A stretch of 64,000 nucleotides of DNA, from positions 2,147,501-2,211,500 of the forward strand of contig NC_066607.1 in assembly GCF_905475345.1 (NCBI RefSeq). The letters run 5' to 3'. Below the pieces are notes generated by a model, which was not told the origin of the DNA, searched no databases, and saw only the letters and a list, made by a program, of their open reading frames with translations. The DNA is from Vespula vulgaris (taxonomy: Eukaryota > Arthropoda > Insecta > Hymenoptera > Vespidae). A program made the translations under genes and the position numbers. Shown piece by piece: positions 52,739-64,000 of the stretch; position 1 is the stretch's first letter; each line of letters opens with the position of its first letter.

Positions 52739-52811
<73 letters not shown>
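52739..52811 (+). repeat. (CT)n microsatellite
   Basis: About 36 uninterrupted CT units, a mirror-symmetric homopyrimidine tract. Confidence 0.95.
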
Positions 52812-52814
<3 letters not shown>

Positions 52815-53908
52815 TTGTCTGTCTATCTCCGTCTATCACTATGTTAGTCTCTATCACTAGAACAGTCAATTCAACTGCGATGATCATTTTACACTCGCCG
52901 TGAATAGTGATACGAGAGAACGAACGGAGTAGACGCGCGAACGGATAGATGGGATGGATAGATTTCCCGTTGATCTAGCTCGAACAAGTAGGTAAGTAAG
53001 TAGATAGGTATCACGTTGCCCGTACTTGAAAGCATGTCAATTTAACTATCGTGTCGTGTTATGCACGACAACGAGGAAGTATCCGATGATATGAAGAATT
53101 AATTGGAAACGGAGTAAGAGGAGTATCTTTTCTTTTTCTTTTCTTTTTCTTTTTCTTGTTCTTTTCTTTTCTTTTTTTTTTCTTTTTTTTCTTCTTCTCC
53201 TTTTTCCTTTTAATATTGAATTAAGAGTTTAAAAGAATCTCTCGTTCGGTCAATATTTGTATTAATTAATTTGCGAAATAAATCGTTATGGGCCCATTAA
53301 ACATGCATTTAATATTATAATTGCGAATTATTATACTCACAAAATATCTTTTTCATTCAAATATTAAAGTTATAAAATTTCTATACGTCGGTGAGCAATT
53401 ATATAATGTTCATGATAAATTTATTATAAATATCGGCTACTTATATTTATTTCAAGTAGAGATTAAAATCGTTTAAAAATATTGTCCCCGATAATAAATA
53501 AATAACAGCAATTGAGAATATAAAATCTCTAAAAGGTAATTAATTAATTAACGATCAGAGATGATAAAAAAAGAAACACAAAAATAATGATGTTTCACAT
53601 AAAACTCTTTCCTGATTAAAATGAAATATGAGTGTTATCGCAACTGATACGTTTATAATTTAAAAAGAGAGAAAGAAAAAAAAAAGAACGAAAACAAACT
53701 TGTTTTTGTTATTGTTTTTGTGTTTTCCTTTACTTAAATATCCTCTCTCTCTCTCTCTCTCTTTTTCTCCTGTCGCAACATCGAGAACATTGATCGATCG
53801 ATTAATTATGTAAATGATATTTAGTTTGTCGAGATACGAGACGCTTTTCTATTTACCGAAAAACAGTTTTTGCTCGTCGGATCGGAACGCTTTAATCGAC
53901 CTCTTAGT

Positions 53909-53946
53909 CCCCTTGCCCCTTGCCCCTTGCCCCTTGCCCCTTACCC
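53909..53946 (-). repeat. CCCCTTG heptanucleotide minisatellite, G-quadruplex motif on minus strand
   Basis: Five CCCC runs separated by exactly three bases (TTG, TTG, TTG, TTG, then TTA) and a final CCC. The minus strand thus carries six G-runs with 3-base loops, fitting the intramolecular G-quadruplex consensus. Confidence 0.85.
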
Positions 53947-54000
53947 TTTGCCCTCCTTCTTTCGATAGCACTCGATCGAAAATCTGTAACGACAAACGAT

Positions 54001-54010
54001 AGATAGATAA

Positions 54011-54053
<43 letters not shown>
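54001..54053 (+). repeat. (GATA)n tetranucleotide repeat
   Basis: About 13 GATA units with one AATA interruption near the left end. Confidence 0.95.
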
Positions 54054-54054
<1 letters not shown>

Positions 54055-54861
54055 TAAGTACGATAGACTGAGTTATTCTTTGTGCTCTAAACGCATTCTT
54101 CGAGACTCAACGCACTACGAGAAAGAGAAAGATAAAGATACGATGCACTACGAGAAAAAGAGAGAGAGAGAGAGAGAGAGAGACGTTGATGCTCGATATA
54201 TTTCACTAACACTAGTATTCGATACTTTCGTTGTCACGAGGATCCTATTGAAATCCTTTGTCGCGCAATCGAAATACGTCTCGCCGATACACCGTTAAAA
54301 GGAAATGCAATTTATTTTTATCTCGAGCAATCTCTGGAGTCCTCTTTTCTCTTTTTGTTTTCATTTTTATAAAAAAAAAAGATAAACGAAACAAGAAAAA
54401 GAAGGATTAAAAAAGATTTTTCGTTTTTTATTTTTTGCTTCTCGCGTCTACGAATTCAAGAAATTCGATATCACTTTTTTACCCTCGTTTCTAACGTTGA
54501 ATCTATGAAATACTTTCTTAAAAGTCTGATATAAATTAATCTGATAAATTAATCTACTTTTATGTACTGACGCTTCTTTCACAACACTCGTGAAAAATTC
54601 GTTTAACCATTATGGTTACGTTAAAGCGTCCTTTCTCCTATATTTCCCCGTTTTTCTACTCCATGAGGTTTAAGTTCGAACTCAAAACGTCTAATGTTAA
54701 ACGTGAAGTTAATAGAAAAAAATTATTATGTTAAGAAATTAACTCACCACTGCTGCGGGAAAAATTGCAAGTTAACTCGACTGAAAAGGGATCAAGAGAT
54801 AAGGTCCCTTCGAAAGAAATGTTCAACCAATAGCTGCTTCAAAAGGATATTATGTGCATAC

Positions 54862-54914
<53 letters not shown>

Positions 54915-55788
54915 CATATATATTTAAATATGTGTATAATGTACAGAATGTATACATATATACATACAATATATATATAATGTATGTGTGTGGAAAATGT
55001 GATATTGTCCCAACTTAGCCGAGCCAACCCCAACGATAAATTATGTGAACATAGTGTGTGTGTAGGTGGGTGAAAGCAGTGGATATACGATACAATGCTA
55101 ACAGATCGGACGACGTAAACAACTAAGAATAATTTCGTTAAATTTCCTTGACGTCTCTACCCTCGCCGTAGAGTAATAAGAATAACTCCGATCGAACGAG
55201 AAAACAAAAACGAAAAAAAATTTATGTTCGTCTCCAACCTCTCGAGTCCAAGATAGAATAATTAGAAATACATAGACACGATTATGTTAAAGAAAAAATG
55301 CACGGATACGTTATTAGAAAAACGATTGAAACGATTAAATAGCGTCCTAAACGTTTTAATATTCTTTTTTCTTCTTTTTTTTTTTATTCTTTCGTCCAAT
55401 CGTTCTCTTCATTCTTCTTACAAATAGTAATGAAATTTCGTAATTCAGTAGTCAACGTTCGAGTTTAAATTCGTACGAGCAGACAATCGAATCGTGCGGA
55501 AACTCTGGAAAACTTTTCGGCGAGTTCGTTCGATTAGAAATTCAACGAACGAAAGCGCCGTTCTCCATTTCTTTTTTTTTATTTATTTATTTAGTTTTAC
55601 CTTCGACGCGCACTCCCGAAACTCGTCCATTCAAAATCGGATTTGTAGAGATAGTGAGAGAGAGAGAAGAAGTGACAACTGTCGATCTCATCCTACGAAC
55701 GATGGTATTAAAAGAGGGAAAAAAGAAGATAAACAAAACAAACAAACAAACAAACAAACAAACAAAATCCACCGGGAGAAAGAGAGAA

Positions 55789-55831
<43 letters not shown>

Positions 55832-56940
55832 AGACAGACGAAGACGTGAAAAAAGAAAAAAAAAAAAGAGAAAGGAGAATGTGCTCATGGTGCTCGGAGA
55901 TTTATCATTGTAAAGATAAGAGCGACGACAAAATCTATTCTGGGACTTTAACGATGCGTACTGAAATGAGTAGCAGTAGTCCGGTGATTGTTCTTCCGGA
56001 TGATGAGTGACAACTCGGTCTCGAGTTGCACGAATCAACGTAGGTATGTAAATATATAATACACAGTATTGTCTTACCCTCGATTTAATCTGGTAAAAGT
56101 GATATTTAAGATATAAAAAAGGGGAGAGAAAAATGTTAATAAAAAAAAAAAAGAAAGAAAGAAAGAAAGAAAAAGTAAAAAAAAAATACGTGAAAGAGTA
56201 AAAGAGATTTTCTTTCTTTTTCCCTTTTCTCTTTCTCTTCTTCGTTTATTTTTCAATCCTTTTTTCTTTTTTTTTTTTTATCTTCGTGGGTCAAAAACAC
56301 ACAAGTTCAAAACAATTGAGCGGTCGAACGAAAAACGTGTGTAGTCGAAATGAGAACGCAGGGAGGACACAATGTCGACAATTTGAAACAATTGCGGACA
56401 TTGCGTGTAAGTAGTTACTACAACGTCCCACGGGTGCACGCGAGAGAAGAGATTCGGACGGGGGCAGAAGCACGAGGAAGAGATAGAGGAAGAAGAAGAG
56501 GAGGAGGAAGAGGAGAAGGAAGAGGAGGTGGAGGTGGTGGTAGAGATGGAGGTGGAGGTTGGAGATGGAATAGAAACGGCGGTAGAATCCGCAATTATTC
56601 AATTGCCTCCTCGAATCGTCGTTCCGTGGCGTTGAGCCTCTTCTTCATCTGTCTTCTCTTTGACTCACGGACGTTTTCAACCGAGTAAAAACGCGAGAGA
56701 CAGAAGATAGGACGATAAGAGACAAGAGAGACAAGAGAGACGGGAAGACCACCTCGTCTGTCTCTTTTAAAAGCAAACAAAAAAAGTCTCGCGAATTTTT
56801 TTCATAAACATCTAGAGAGACCAAAAGAGAGAAAGAGAGAAATAAATAAATAAATATATATATATATTTAAACACGGTGTACCTATATACGAACGATTAA
56901 TGTAAAAAGGAAAAATCGTTGGAGAGAAATTCGTCGATCT

Positions 56941-56991
56941 AATATCGTGAATGCTTGGAGAACGTTTGGAGAATATCATCCGAAGGAAGAT
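56941..56991 (+). promoter_or_regulatory. 5'UTR of the SLC5 gene with an overlapping uORF
   Basis: An ATG at 56951, out of frame with the main ATG at 56992, opens a 35-codon uORF ending TAG 57056-57058, so it overlaps the start of the transporter. Its context is weak (T at -3), which would allow leaky scanning. A TATA-like AT stretch is at about 56854-56870. Confidence 0.45.
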
Positions 56992-57732
56992 ATGGACGGC
57001 TCGATGGAACCAAGAACGTTCGACCTGGTCGATTGCATCGTTTTCATTGGGATGCTAGGTGTTTCCGCGGTAGTTGGGATCTATCAAGCTTACAGATCTC
57101 GAAAGAATCCGGATGCTGTGCGAGAGTACCTTGTTGGAAGTCAAAACATGTCTATATTTCCTATAAGCATGTCTTTAATAGCCAGGTAATAATATTCGAT
57201 AAGTGATCATGTTATTACTTTTTTCTTTTATCCTTTTTCATATCTGTCAAAAAATATTTTAAGTCGCATCGTATTCGTTGATATCTAATAATGACGTGAT
57301 ATATCGTGTCCTCTCGCATTGCCAGATATAAAATCGTAACAGCTCTTTTTCTTATTTCATTCAGAAAAATCTTCCGTGCTGTTTTTCGTTTAATTTCGTT
57401 ATAGACGATCGTCAATGACAACGTCACGCGACAACGTTCTGAAACACTTAGGTACTTGACAGTTTTTATCTTGATCGAATTGACAAAGTAAATAAGTTCG
57501 TACGCGAAATAATTAGATTTAGAGAAAAGGACCGAGAGAATTCGACCCTCGAGTCTTTCGTAACAAATTAAAAGGAGTCGTTTGAAAGACTTTTGTAGCC
57601 GGAAGTTTTGGGCGCATAGCACGACATTCCGCTCAATTGATTGTCAAGGTTGAACAGCATTAAGATTGTAATTATTAATACCCTTGTGCGTGTCTCTCTT
57701 GCATTCGAATGAGGAAAGATTGACTTCTCGTG

Positions 57733-57763
<31 letters not shown>

Positions 57764-58857
57764 CTTCTTCTTTATCCTCTTCTACTGTTTTTTCTTCTTT
57801 TTTTTAAACATACATTCGCAATATCTACCTAGCAAGGTAGTTCGACGTTAAAGATAAAATGTTGATGCTCGTAATGTTCGATACTCGTAAAGAAATTTTT
57901 TTCTTGTTCTTTTTCTTTTTTTTTTTTTTTTTATTTTTTCAGTTACATTTCCGGCATCTCGATGCTCGGATTACCCGCAGAGATGTACGTTTACGGGACC
58001 CAACTATGGACCATCATTATTGCCGATTGCTTCGTTTCCCTTACTATGACCATAGTTTATTTGCCGGTCTTTTACGGACTTCAAATTACCTCGTCGTACG
58101 AGGTACGTTTTTTTCCGTCAAAATCAAAAAAAAAGAAGAGAGAGAGAGAGAAAAAAAAGAAGGGAAAAAAGGTAAAAGGTAAAAAGGAATGAAACAGAAA
58201 AAAAAAGAAAAATGATATACGATCGACGAGGAAAGGTTCGATCGAAGGAACCTTTATCGATTTTCTTCTTTCTTCAGTATCTAGAGCTGAGATTCAATCG
58301 TATGGTCAGACTCATGGGATCGATCATATTCATTATCAAAATGGTAAGGCATTTTAACGTTATTGGATAACTCTTCCTCTTCGTTAACGTTGATAAGCAA
58401 TCGTTTCGCGTCTTACTTGTAGCTACTTTACATACCATTGGTGATATACGTGCCGGCGCTAGCGTTCAATCAAGTAACTGGTATAAATCTTCACATGATA
58501 GCTCTTCTGGTCAGCATCGTCTGCATTTTCTACACGACGTTGGTAATTGTCTTTAAATATTTATTTTTTTCTCCTCCCATGATGATTCAGATAATACGTT
58601 CTAGCAATTTAGAATCTATGATTATACATTGAAACAGTTTTTTCCATACAAGAAATTTTTTTTTCGTTTTTAGGGTGGTCTCAAGGCCGTCGTTTGGACC
58701 GATACTATTCAAATGATGGTCATGTTCGGTAGCGTGATTACTGTTGTCGTATTGGGTACCAACAAAGTAGGTGGAGTATCCGAAGTTTGGCGAAGAAACG
58801 TCGAGACAGGAAGAATAGAGTTCTTCAAGTAAGAAATGAAAATGACAGATGAAAAGT

Positions 58858-58910
<53 letters not shown>

Positions 58911-61900
58911 ACTCAAAAAAGACTTTTATCATTCTTATCCTCACTTTCTCTTAACCCGATCGTATATACATTCTGTATATATATGTATGTGTGTGTGTGT
59001 GTGTGCGTGTGTCTTAGAAATATTATTATTTTTCTCATGTGAATTCTCGAGGAATACGTAGATAAGGTTCAATTTACGATACTGCAATGATTTTTCCGTA
59101 GTCGCTTCTTCTTCTTTCCATTACGTATAGCATGGACCCGGATCCAACTATTAGGCACACCTTTTGGACCGTCGTTGTTGGTAATTACTTAAATTGGCTG
59201 GCCACTTGTTCGGTTAATCAAGCGATGGTGCAGAGGTGTCTGGCTATGCCGAACTTGAAAAAATCCAATATGTAAGTTAAAACAGATTGATCTCTCTGAC
59301 ATTGGTCAGAATAGATATTCTTCGTTTTTTCCTTTCTTCTTCTTTCTTTTTCTTTTTTCTATCGAGGAAGAAACATCCTTCATTTCATCATTCTTTCCAA
59401 AACAAAAAATATTGAACGATCAATATACATATATATATACGTCTTTTTATCAATAATATCATAATTGATATCTCGTAATTTTTTGCTAAAAAAAAATACG
59501 GTATTAAAAAAGTCGGTATTAAAAAGAATTCGCTATTACGTGTTTGATATTAACGACATGAGATTGATCGATAAATAATCTCGAAATTTTCGATATTGTA
59601 TCTACGGAATTATAAATGGACAATGAAACTTTATTGAATCATTTTTTTTCCTTTTTTTTTTTTTTTTTTTTTTTTTATCAAAAATTCCGACGTTACTCTC
59701 CAACATAATAGATCATATATTTATTAACGCGTGTACATTATTCTGATGTAAATCTCTATAAATATTCAACATTACGTTTTACACGTTTTATTCATGTATT
59801 GATTATTAAAATGAAAAGCTCAAAGATCTATCTGATCGATCTATTTTCTTTTTTTTCTCAGAACAATCATGATAATGGCCGTCGGTATAGTTACCATCGT
59901 TTCCCTATGCTGTTACACTGGCATCGTTATTTTCGCTGCTTTCTACAAATGCGATCCGGTAACAACAAAGGTAGGAACCACGTTTAGCAAAACACAGTTT
60001 AAACTTTAACATTTGATCTTACTCATGGTAAACCGGCCATTCCGTGCTGTATTTTAACTACTTGTTTTAAAATAAAATTACATTACACGCGGCTACGTAT
60101 AATTTTATTGAAAACATTAACATCGTTTATTCATTATAATGGACGGAAAGAAAATCGAATTTCTCCTGCAAAGTTTCGACCTCCATCGGTTGAAAATGAT
60201 TTTCAACTAGACAATGAAAAAAAAAAGAAGAAAAATACACAAATAGAAAAAAAAAAGAAAAAGTACGTTCGATCCGATACGACAAAAAATTAAATTCTAT
60301 TCTCGAATACGCTACTTCTAAAAATACAGTATCGATTTCAATATTATTAGTTCCAATTTTCGAGATATACAACTCGTATACCGATATACAAATTGATATA
60401 ATTTAATAATACCTAAAATATATATTTTTCTTAATCACAATTTTTCAAAACGAAAATGACACATCCGATACAAGATTCGACTCTAATATTTGATTACTAT
60501 CTATTTATCTATCTAATATGATCCATTTATTTTTACAGAATCGTAAAATGAAAGATCTTGGAGTTTCGAACACTATAATCGATGGATCAAAATTACTTGC
60601 CATTTTTACAATCTTCAAATAAATGTATCTAATTTTTGAAACAACAAAATGTGCATCTGACAATATTAATGACAACAGATTTATTATTATCGACGAAAAA
60701 ATTTGATCGAATTCGATTTGGTCGAGTTTCGTTTGTCGGCCTATCATCATTTTTAACTCGTAATCGGACGACTAGAAATCGATAGTATTTTGCATGTTTC
60801 AGCAAATACGGAAACCCGATCAGTTGTTGCCGTACTTTGTAATGGAGATAGCACGATCGATACCTGGTTTACCGGGTCTCTTTGTCTCTGGAGTTTTCAG
60901 CGCTGCTCTCAGGTAAGGTCAACGAAAAAAGAAAAAGAAAAAAAAAGAACAAGCAATATCGCTTGTGTATCACGATTTAAGAATTAACGATTAACGTTAA
61001 CACTTATTTTCTCGTACGATCACGCAAATTATAAGTAAACAGAGACATAATTGCACTGTTAAAAACATTAAACGTTATGAAGAAAATTACAAAAAAAAAA
61101 CAAAAAAACAAAGAAAAAGAAAAGAGAACGTAAAACAAAAATATTATTTGCACAGAATATTCTTTACACAGACAACACGTTATTCCTATCTATCTTATAA
61201 AAATCGTATAGTTCATGATTCCACGAATTTCGTTAGAAATTTATTTTAAACGAAATACATATGTACATTTATATGTATATATTTTTTTGTTTAAATTCGT
61301 AGCACTATGTCTACTGGTTTGAACTCAATGTCCGGCGTTATCTACGAAGATATAATAAAGCCATGCTTGAGAAAACCAATCTCGAATGTTGGTGCCAGTC
61401 GGATAATGAAAGTGATCGTAGTCCTAATGGGTATCATTTGCGTTGGATTGGTTTTCTTGGTTGAAAAACTCAGCAGTTTGATTCAAGTAAGTTCTGTCGA
61501 TCGACATTAGATAGATAGATAGATAAATAGATAGATAGATAGATAGATAGATAGATTAAATCTTATATCCTATGAATAAAAATAATCCTTTTATTTTTCA
61601 GGCTGGTAAAAGTTTATCCGGAATAACAGCTGGTCCACTTTTAGGGATATTCACGCTTGGCATGTTTTTTCCATTTGCGAATTCTGCGGTAAGTGTACCC
61701 ATAAAAAATAATTCATTCATTACGTTACCATCGTTCGCGTTCTTTTTGATGTAAATAATTGCTTCGAATTAATCGATAGATTGATAGAAGAATAAAATCG
61801 TTAGGCTAATAAACTTTTATATAAGATAAAATGAAAAGCAATACAAAGTTACAAAACGATATATGTTAGCTAAGATCGAACGAAATGATCTTATTTATTA

Positions 61901-62980
61901 TTGATCTCGAAGTATGCTTGTCTAGTATTTCTCTCTTACTATCTATCTATTTCTCTCTTTCTCTCTCTCTCTCTTTCTCTTTCTCTACCTATCTTAAAGG
62001 CAAATACATTAAAGCTGCATCGTCGGAATCTGTAGAATCCTCTATGCTGAGCTTTCATTTGATTTGAAATGCTAATAGTACTTGCACCATTTTCTGAAGT
62101 TGCGAAGCTGTGACGTATAGATATAGTGTATCGCAAAAAAAATATTTGGACACTTCATTTTAATCCTCTATAATCCGATCTAACTTTAAAGTCACATACT
62201 TAAATATATAATATATATACCGTTTTTTTTATACAAGCGTATTTCTCGATACTCGTATCTTCTTATACTCCTAAATAAATTAACAAACGTAAGATTAATT
62301 TCTATTAATATATAAAACATACACCGTTAATCTCGTCAATTACAAAAAAAGAAATAATATATTCGATGGCTCTCAATCATTTATCTCATCTGCACAGGGT
62401 GCTCTAACCGGTGGTATCATCAGTTTGAATCTCGTTGCCTGGATATCCTTTGGCACGCAAGCTGCCATTTCGAGCGGTAAAATTACTTTCCCGGTAAAAC
62501 CAGTATCCGTCGATGGGTGCATCGAAACATTGAAAGATACAGCCAGAAATTTGACGAACATCGTTGAAGACACAATAAGGTCAATTTACTATTATTAATC
62601 ACATTCTACGAGTATATATACACACACACACGATAATAATATCATATATATACATACCTACACATATACATACATACATACATAAATAAATAAACATATA
62701 TGTAAATAAGTCATCATATTTTGCTTCGAAATAACGAAAAATCCTATATCGATTTAATAAAATTTTCAGAGAGCAACCATTTTTTCTATATCGGATGTCA
62801 TATCTATGGTACACATGGGTTGGATTTCTCACAGCGATTTTCATCGGGATTATTGTCTCGTGGATCACTGGCCCGAATAAATACAAAGTGGGGGATATAA
62901 AGTTATACACGCCGATCATACACGGTTTCTTACGTTCTAAAATTTCAAGGGAAACGGTATGTATATATATATATATATAA

Positions 62981-63039
<59 letters not shown>

Positions 63040-63243
63040 ATTACGAATATTTCTTCCCTTCTTTTCTTCCTTCATCGTCCATGCTTATTATCATTAGACG
63101 TTATTTGTACAATACATATATAATTTGTAGTTTATTATTTTTTTCTTTTCTTTTTTTTTCTATTTTTTCATCCACAGAACAAGATGGAACTTTCAAGGAG
63201 GAGAGCAGAAAGGAAAAATCTACATCACTCTTCGGGATATTAG
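56992..63243 (+). CDS. Sodium-coupled monocarboxylate/multivitamin-like transporter (SLC5 family)
   Basis: Thirteen exons join in phase to 586 residues: 56992-57185, 57943-58102, 58278-58343, 58423-58542, 58674-58828, 59131-59271, 59862-59970, 60803-60912, 61303-61486, 61602-61688, 62398-62579, 62770-62956 and 63178-63243. SLC5 members (sodium:solute symporters) couple Na+ entry to uptake of monocarboxylates, vitamins, iodide or sugars across the plasma membrane. Diagnostic stretches are REYLVGSQNMSIFPISMSLI with SYISGISMLGLPAEMYVYG (first LeuT-fold helices), GGLKAVVWTDTIQ, NQAMVQRCLA, and PGLPGLFVSGVFSAALSTMS with LNSMSGVIYED (the second family signature, with Ser/Thr of the Na2 site). Length is typical. 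ATG 56992 is chosen because upstream in-frame sequence lacks an ATG. The final exon gives a 21-residue basic tail ending SSGY. The substrate cannot be told from sequence; SMCT/SMVT-like is the nearest group. Confidence 0.93.
57738..57772 (+). repeat. (CTT)n trinucleotide repeat
   Basis: About 11 CTT units in intron 1 of the SLC5 gene. Confidence 0.9.
58861..58908 (+). repeat. (GA)n microsatellite
   Basis: About 24 GA units just inside intron 5 of the SLC5 gene. Confidence 0.95.
59272..59861 (+). other. SLC5 intron 6
   Basis: GTAAGT donor at 59272 and CAG acceptor ending 59861. AT- and T-rich; nothing else seen. Confidence 0.85.
59971..60802 (+). other. SLC5 intron 7
   Basis: GTAGGA donor at 59971 and CAG acceptor ending 60802. 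AT-rich; no further feature seen. Confidence 0.85.
61508..61556 (+). repeat. (GATA)n tetranucleotide repeat
   Basis: About 12 GATA units inside the 115-base intron 9 of the SLC5 gene (61487-61601). Confidence 0.95.
61689..62397 (+). other. SLC5 intron 10
   Basis: GTAAGT donor at 61689 and CAG acceptor ending 62397. It includes a CT-rich tract near 61950-61990; no other feature. Confidence 0.85.
62976..63027. repeat. (AT)n microsatellite
   Basis: About 25 AT units in the last SLC5 intron (62957-63177), between donor and acceptor. Confidence 0.95.
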
Positions 63244-63375
63244 CGAATACTATATATTCTAAATTACATATTAATAAGTTCAGACTGTGATTCCTTAGTA
63301 ATCGCGATATTTATTATCGCTCAAAAAAAAGACCCGATTTGTCACTCTTTCTCTCTTTCTTTCTCGGAGAGGGAG

Positions 63376-63470
<95 letters not shown>

Positions 63471-64000
63471 GAGAGAGGTCATGACTTTCTCGTCGAAGTA
63501 TATCGAGTGAACTCTTAATTCGAAAGCTAGGCCGAAAATTGAAAAATAATTAATATTATTAGATTACAGAATAATCAATGAGATTAGGCAGTGATTATCT
63601 ATCGTTCGTTCGTTCGTTCGTTCGTTTGTCATTCATTCCTATGTATGTATTTTCTGAACGAACCGAAGTAAATAATAAACAAGATTTGTTTTATCGATTC
63701 TCCATTTTTTTCTGTTCTTTCTTTTTTGTTTTGAATTGTCAGTATCTTCCTAACACGTGAAGAATTTGTTTGTTTGTTTTTTTCCTCTCTTTCCGTATCA
63801 TTATACATTGAATCAATATTTCATTACGATCGTGTTATTGTCGGCTCTTATTTATTTTAATGTGCGTGCCGTAAAACAAGCTACGTGCTTAAATCCTACA
63901 TTTTTCATTCTGTAATATTATTGTTGTTACTACCAACAATGATAATCATGATAATAAAAATAAAAATAATTATAATAATAATTATAATAATAATAATAAT
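63244..64000 (+). other. SLC5 3'UTR and downstream flank
   Basis: After TAG 63241-63243 come a long GA tract, a (TTCG)n run at about 63604-63625, and AATAAA at 63674-63679, a possible polyadenylation signal. The window ends in AAT repeats. No further gene seen. Confidence 0.5.
63381..63476 (+). repeat. (GA)n microsatellite
   Basis: Nearly 100 bases of GA units with one CGAG interruption, the longest near-pure GA tract in the window apart from 6368-6493. Confidence 0.95.

Larger units (their letters stand above)
50331..56940. other. Intergenic or intronic segment without a supported gene
   Basis: Includes a CpG-rich patch at 50640-50820, a possible promoter since it is followed by (CT)n. It also has a 73-base (CT)n tract (52739-52811), a CCCCTTG minisatellite (53909-53946), a GATA array (54001-54053), a Cys/Lys-rich ORF at 54694-54927 and a 43-codon ORF at 55879-56010. 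Nothing is recognisable as a known protein. Confidence 0.45.

Noticed and set aside
56350..56688. RG/GGG-rich ORF resembling an RNA-binding RGG protein
   Set aside because: The Gly/Arg block is a polypurine GGA/AGA microsatellite and no RRM or other domain is adjacent.

Overview
The window is nuclear DNA of an insect, most likely an aculeate hymenopteran (bee, wasp or ant). The evidence is an AT-rich sequence with many TCGA/CGAT words, dense simple repeats ((GA)n, (CT)n, (AT)n, ATT, AAAT, GATA), multi-exon genes with GT-AG introns, and proteins of clear insect type. I cannot name the species. I see no rRNA, no convincing tRNA, no CRISPR array, no bacterial-style operon and no intact transposon.

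Four protein-coding genes are supported by exons whose reading phases join. (1) 2693-3299, plus strand: the last two exons of a Grb7/10/14-type SH2 adaptor; the rest lies left of the window. (2) About 19262-28114, plus strand: a complete grindelwald-type TNF receptor, 237 residues in four coding exons, with a 5'UTR exon carrying three uORFs and perhaps a first exon at a CpG-rich patch near 14.1-14.25 kb. (3) 34480-38733, minus strand: a complete class C GPCR of 892 residues in 12 exons, of the metabotropic glutamate receptor B / mangetout (mXR) type. (4) 56992-63243, plus strand: a complete sodium-coupled monocarboxylate/multivitamin-like transporter (SLC5), 586 residues in 13 exons.

Layout. 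1-2692 is intron of the adaptor. 3300 to about 5.5 kb is its probable 3'UTR, rich in trinucleotide repeats. About 5.5-14 kb is repeat-rich with no gene I can support. 14.1-28.6 kb is the grindelwald locus. 28.6-34.1 kb is AT-rich spacer between two convergent genes. 34.1-38.7 kb is the receptor, with possible upstream 5' exons at 42.1 kb and more doubtfully at 50.2 kb. 38.8-56.9 kb is otherwise intronic or intergenic, with many microsatellites and a G-quadruplex-type minisatellite. 57.0-63.2 kb is the transporter, and 63.2-64 kb its 3' flank.

The four genes do not form a pathway. All touch signalling or transport at the plasma membrane: a receptor-tyrosine-kinase adaptor, a TNF-JNK receptor, a neuronal-type GPCR and a Na+ symporter. 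The most interesting signals are in the grindelwald locus: five perfect AP-1 heptamers over 8 kb in a gene that signals to JNK/AP-1, an open frame through the exon 2 donor that would give a soluble receptor, and a 114-nt stop-free in-frame intron. In the GPCR, two glutamate-contact positions are replaced.
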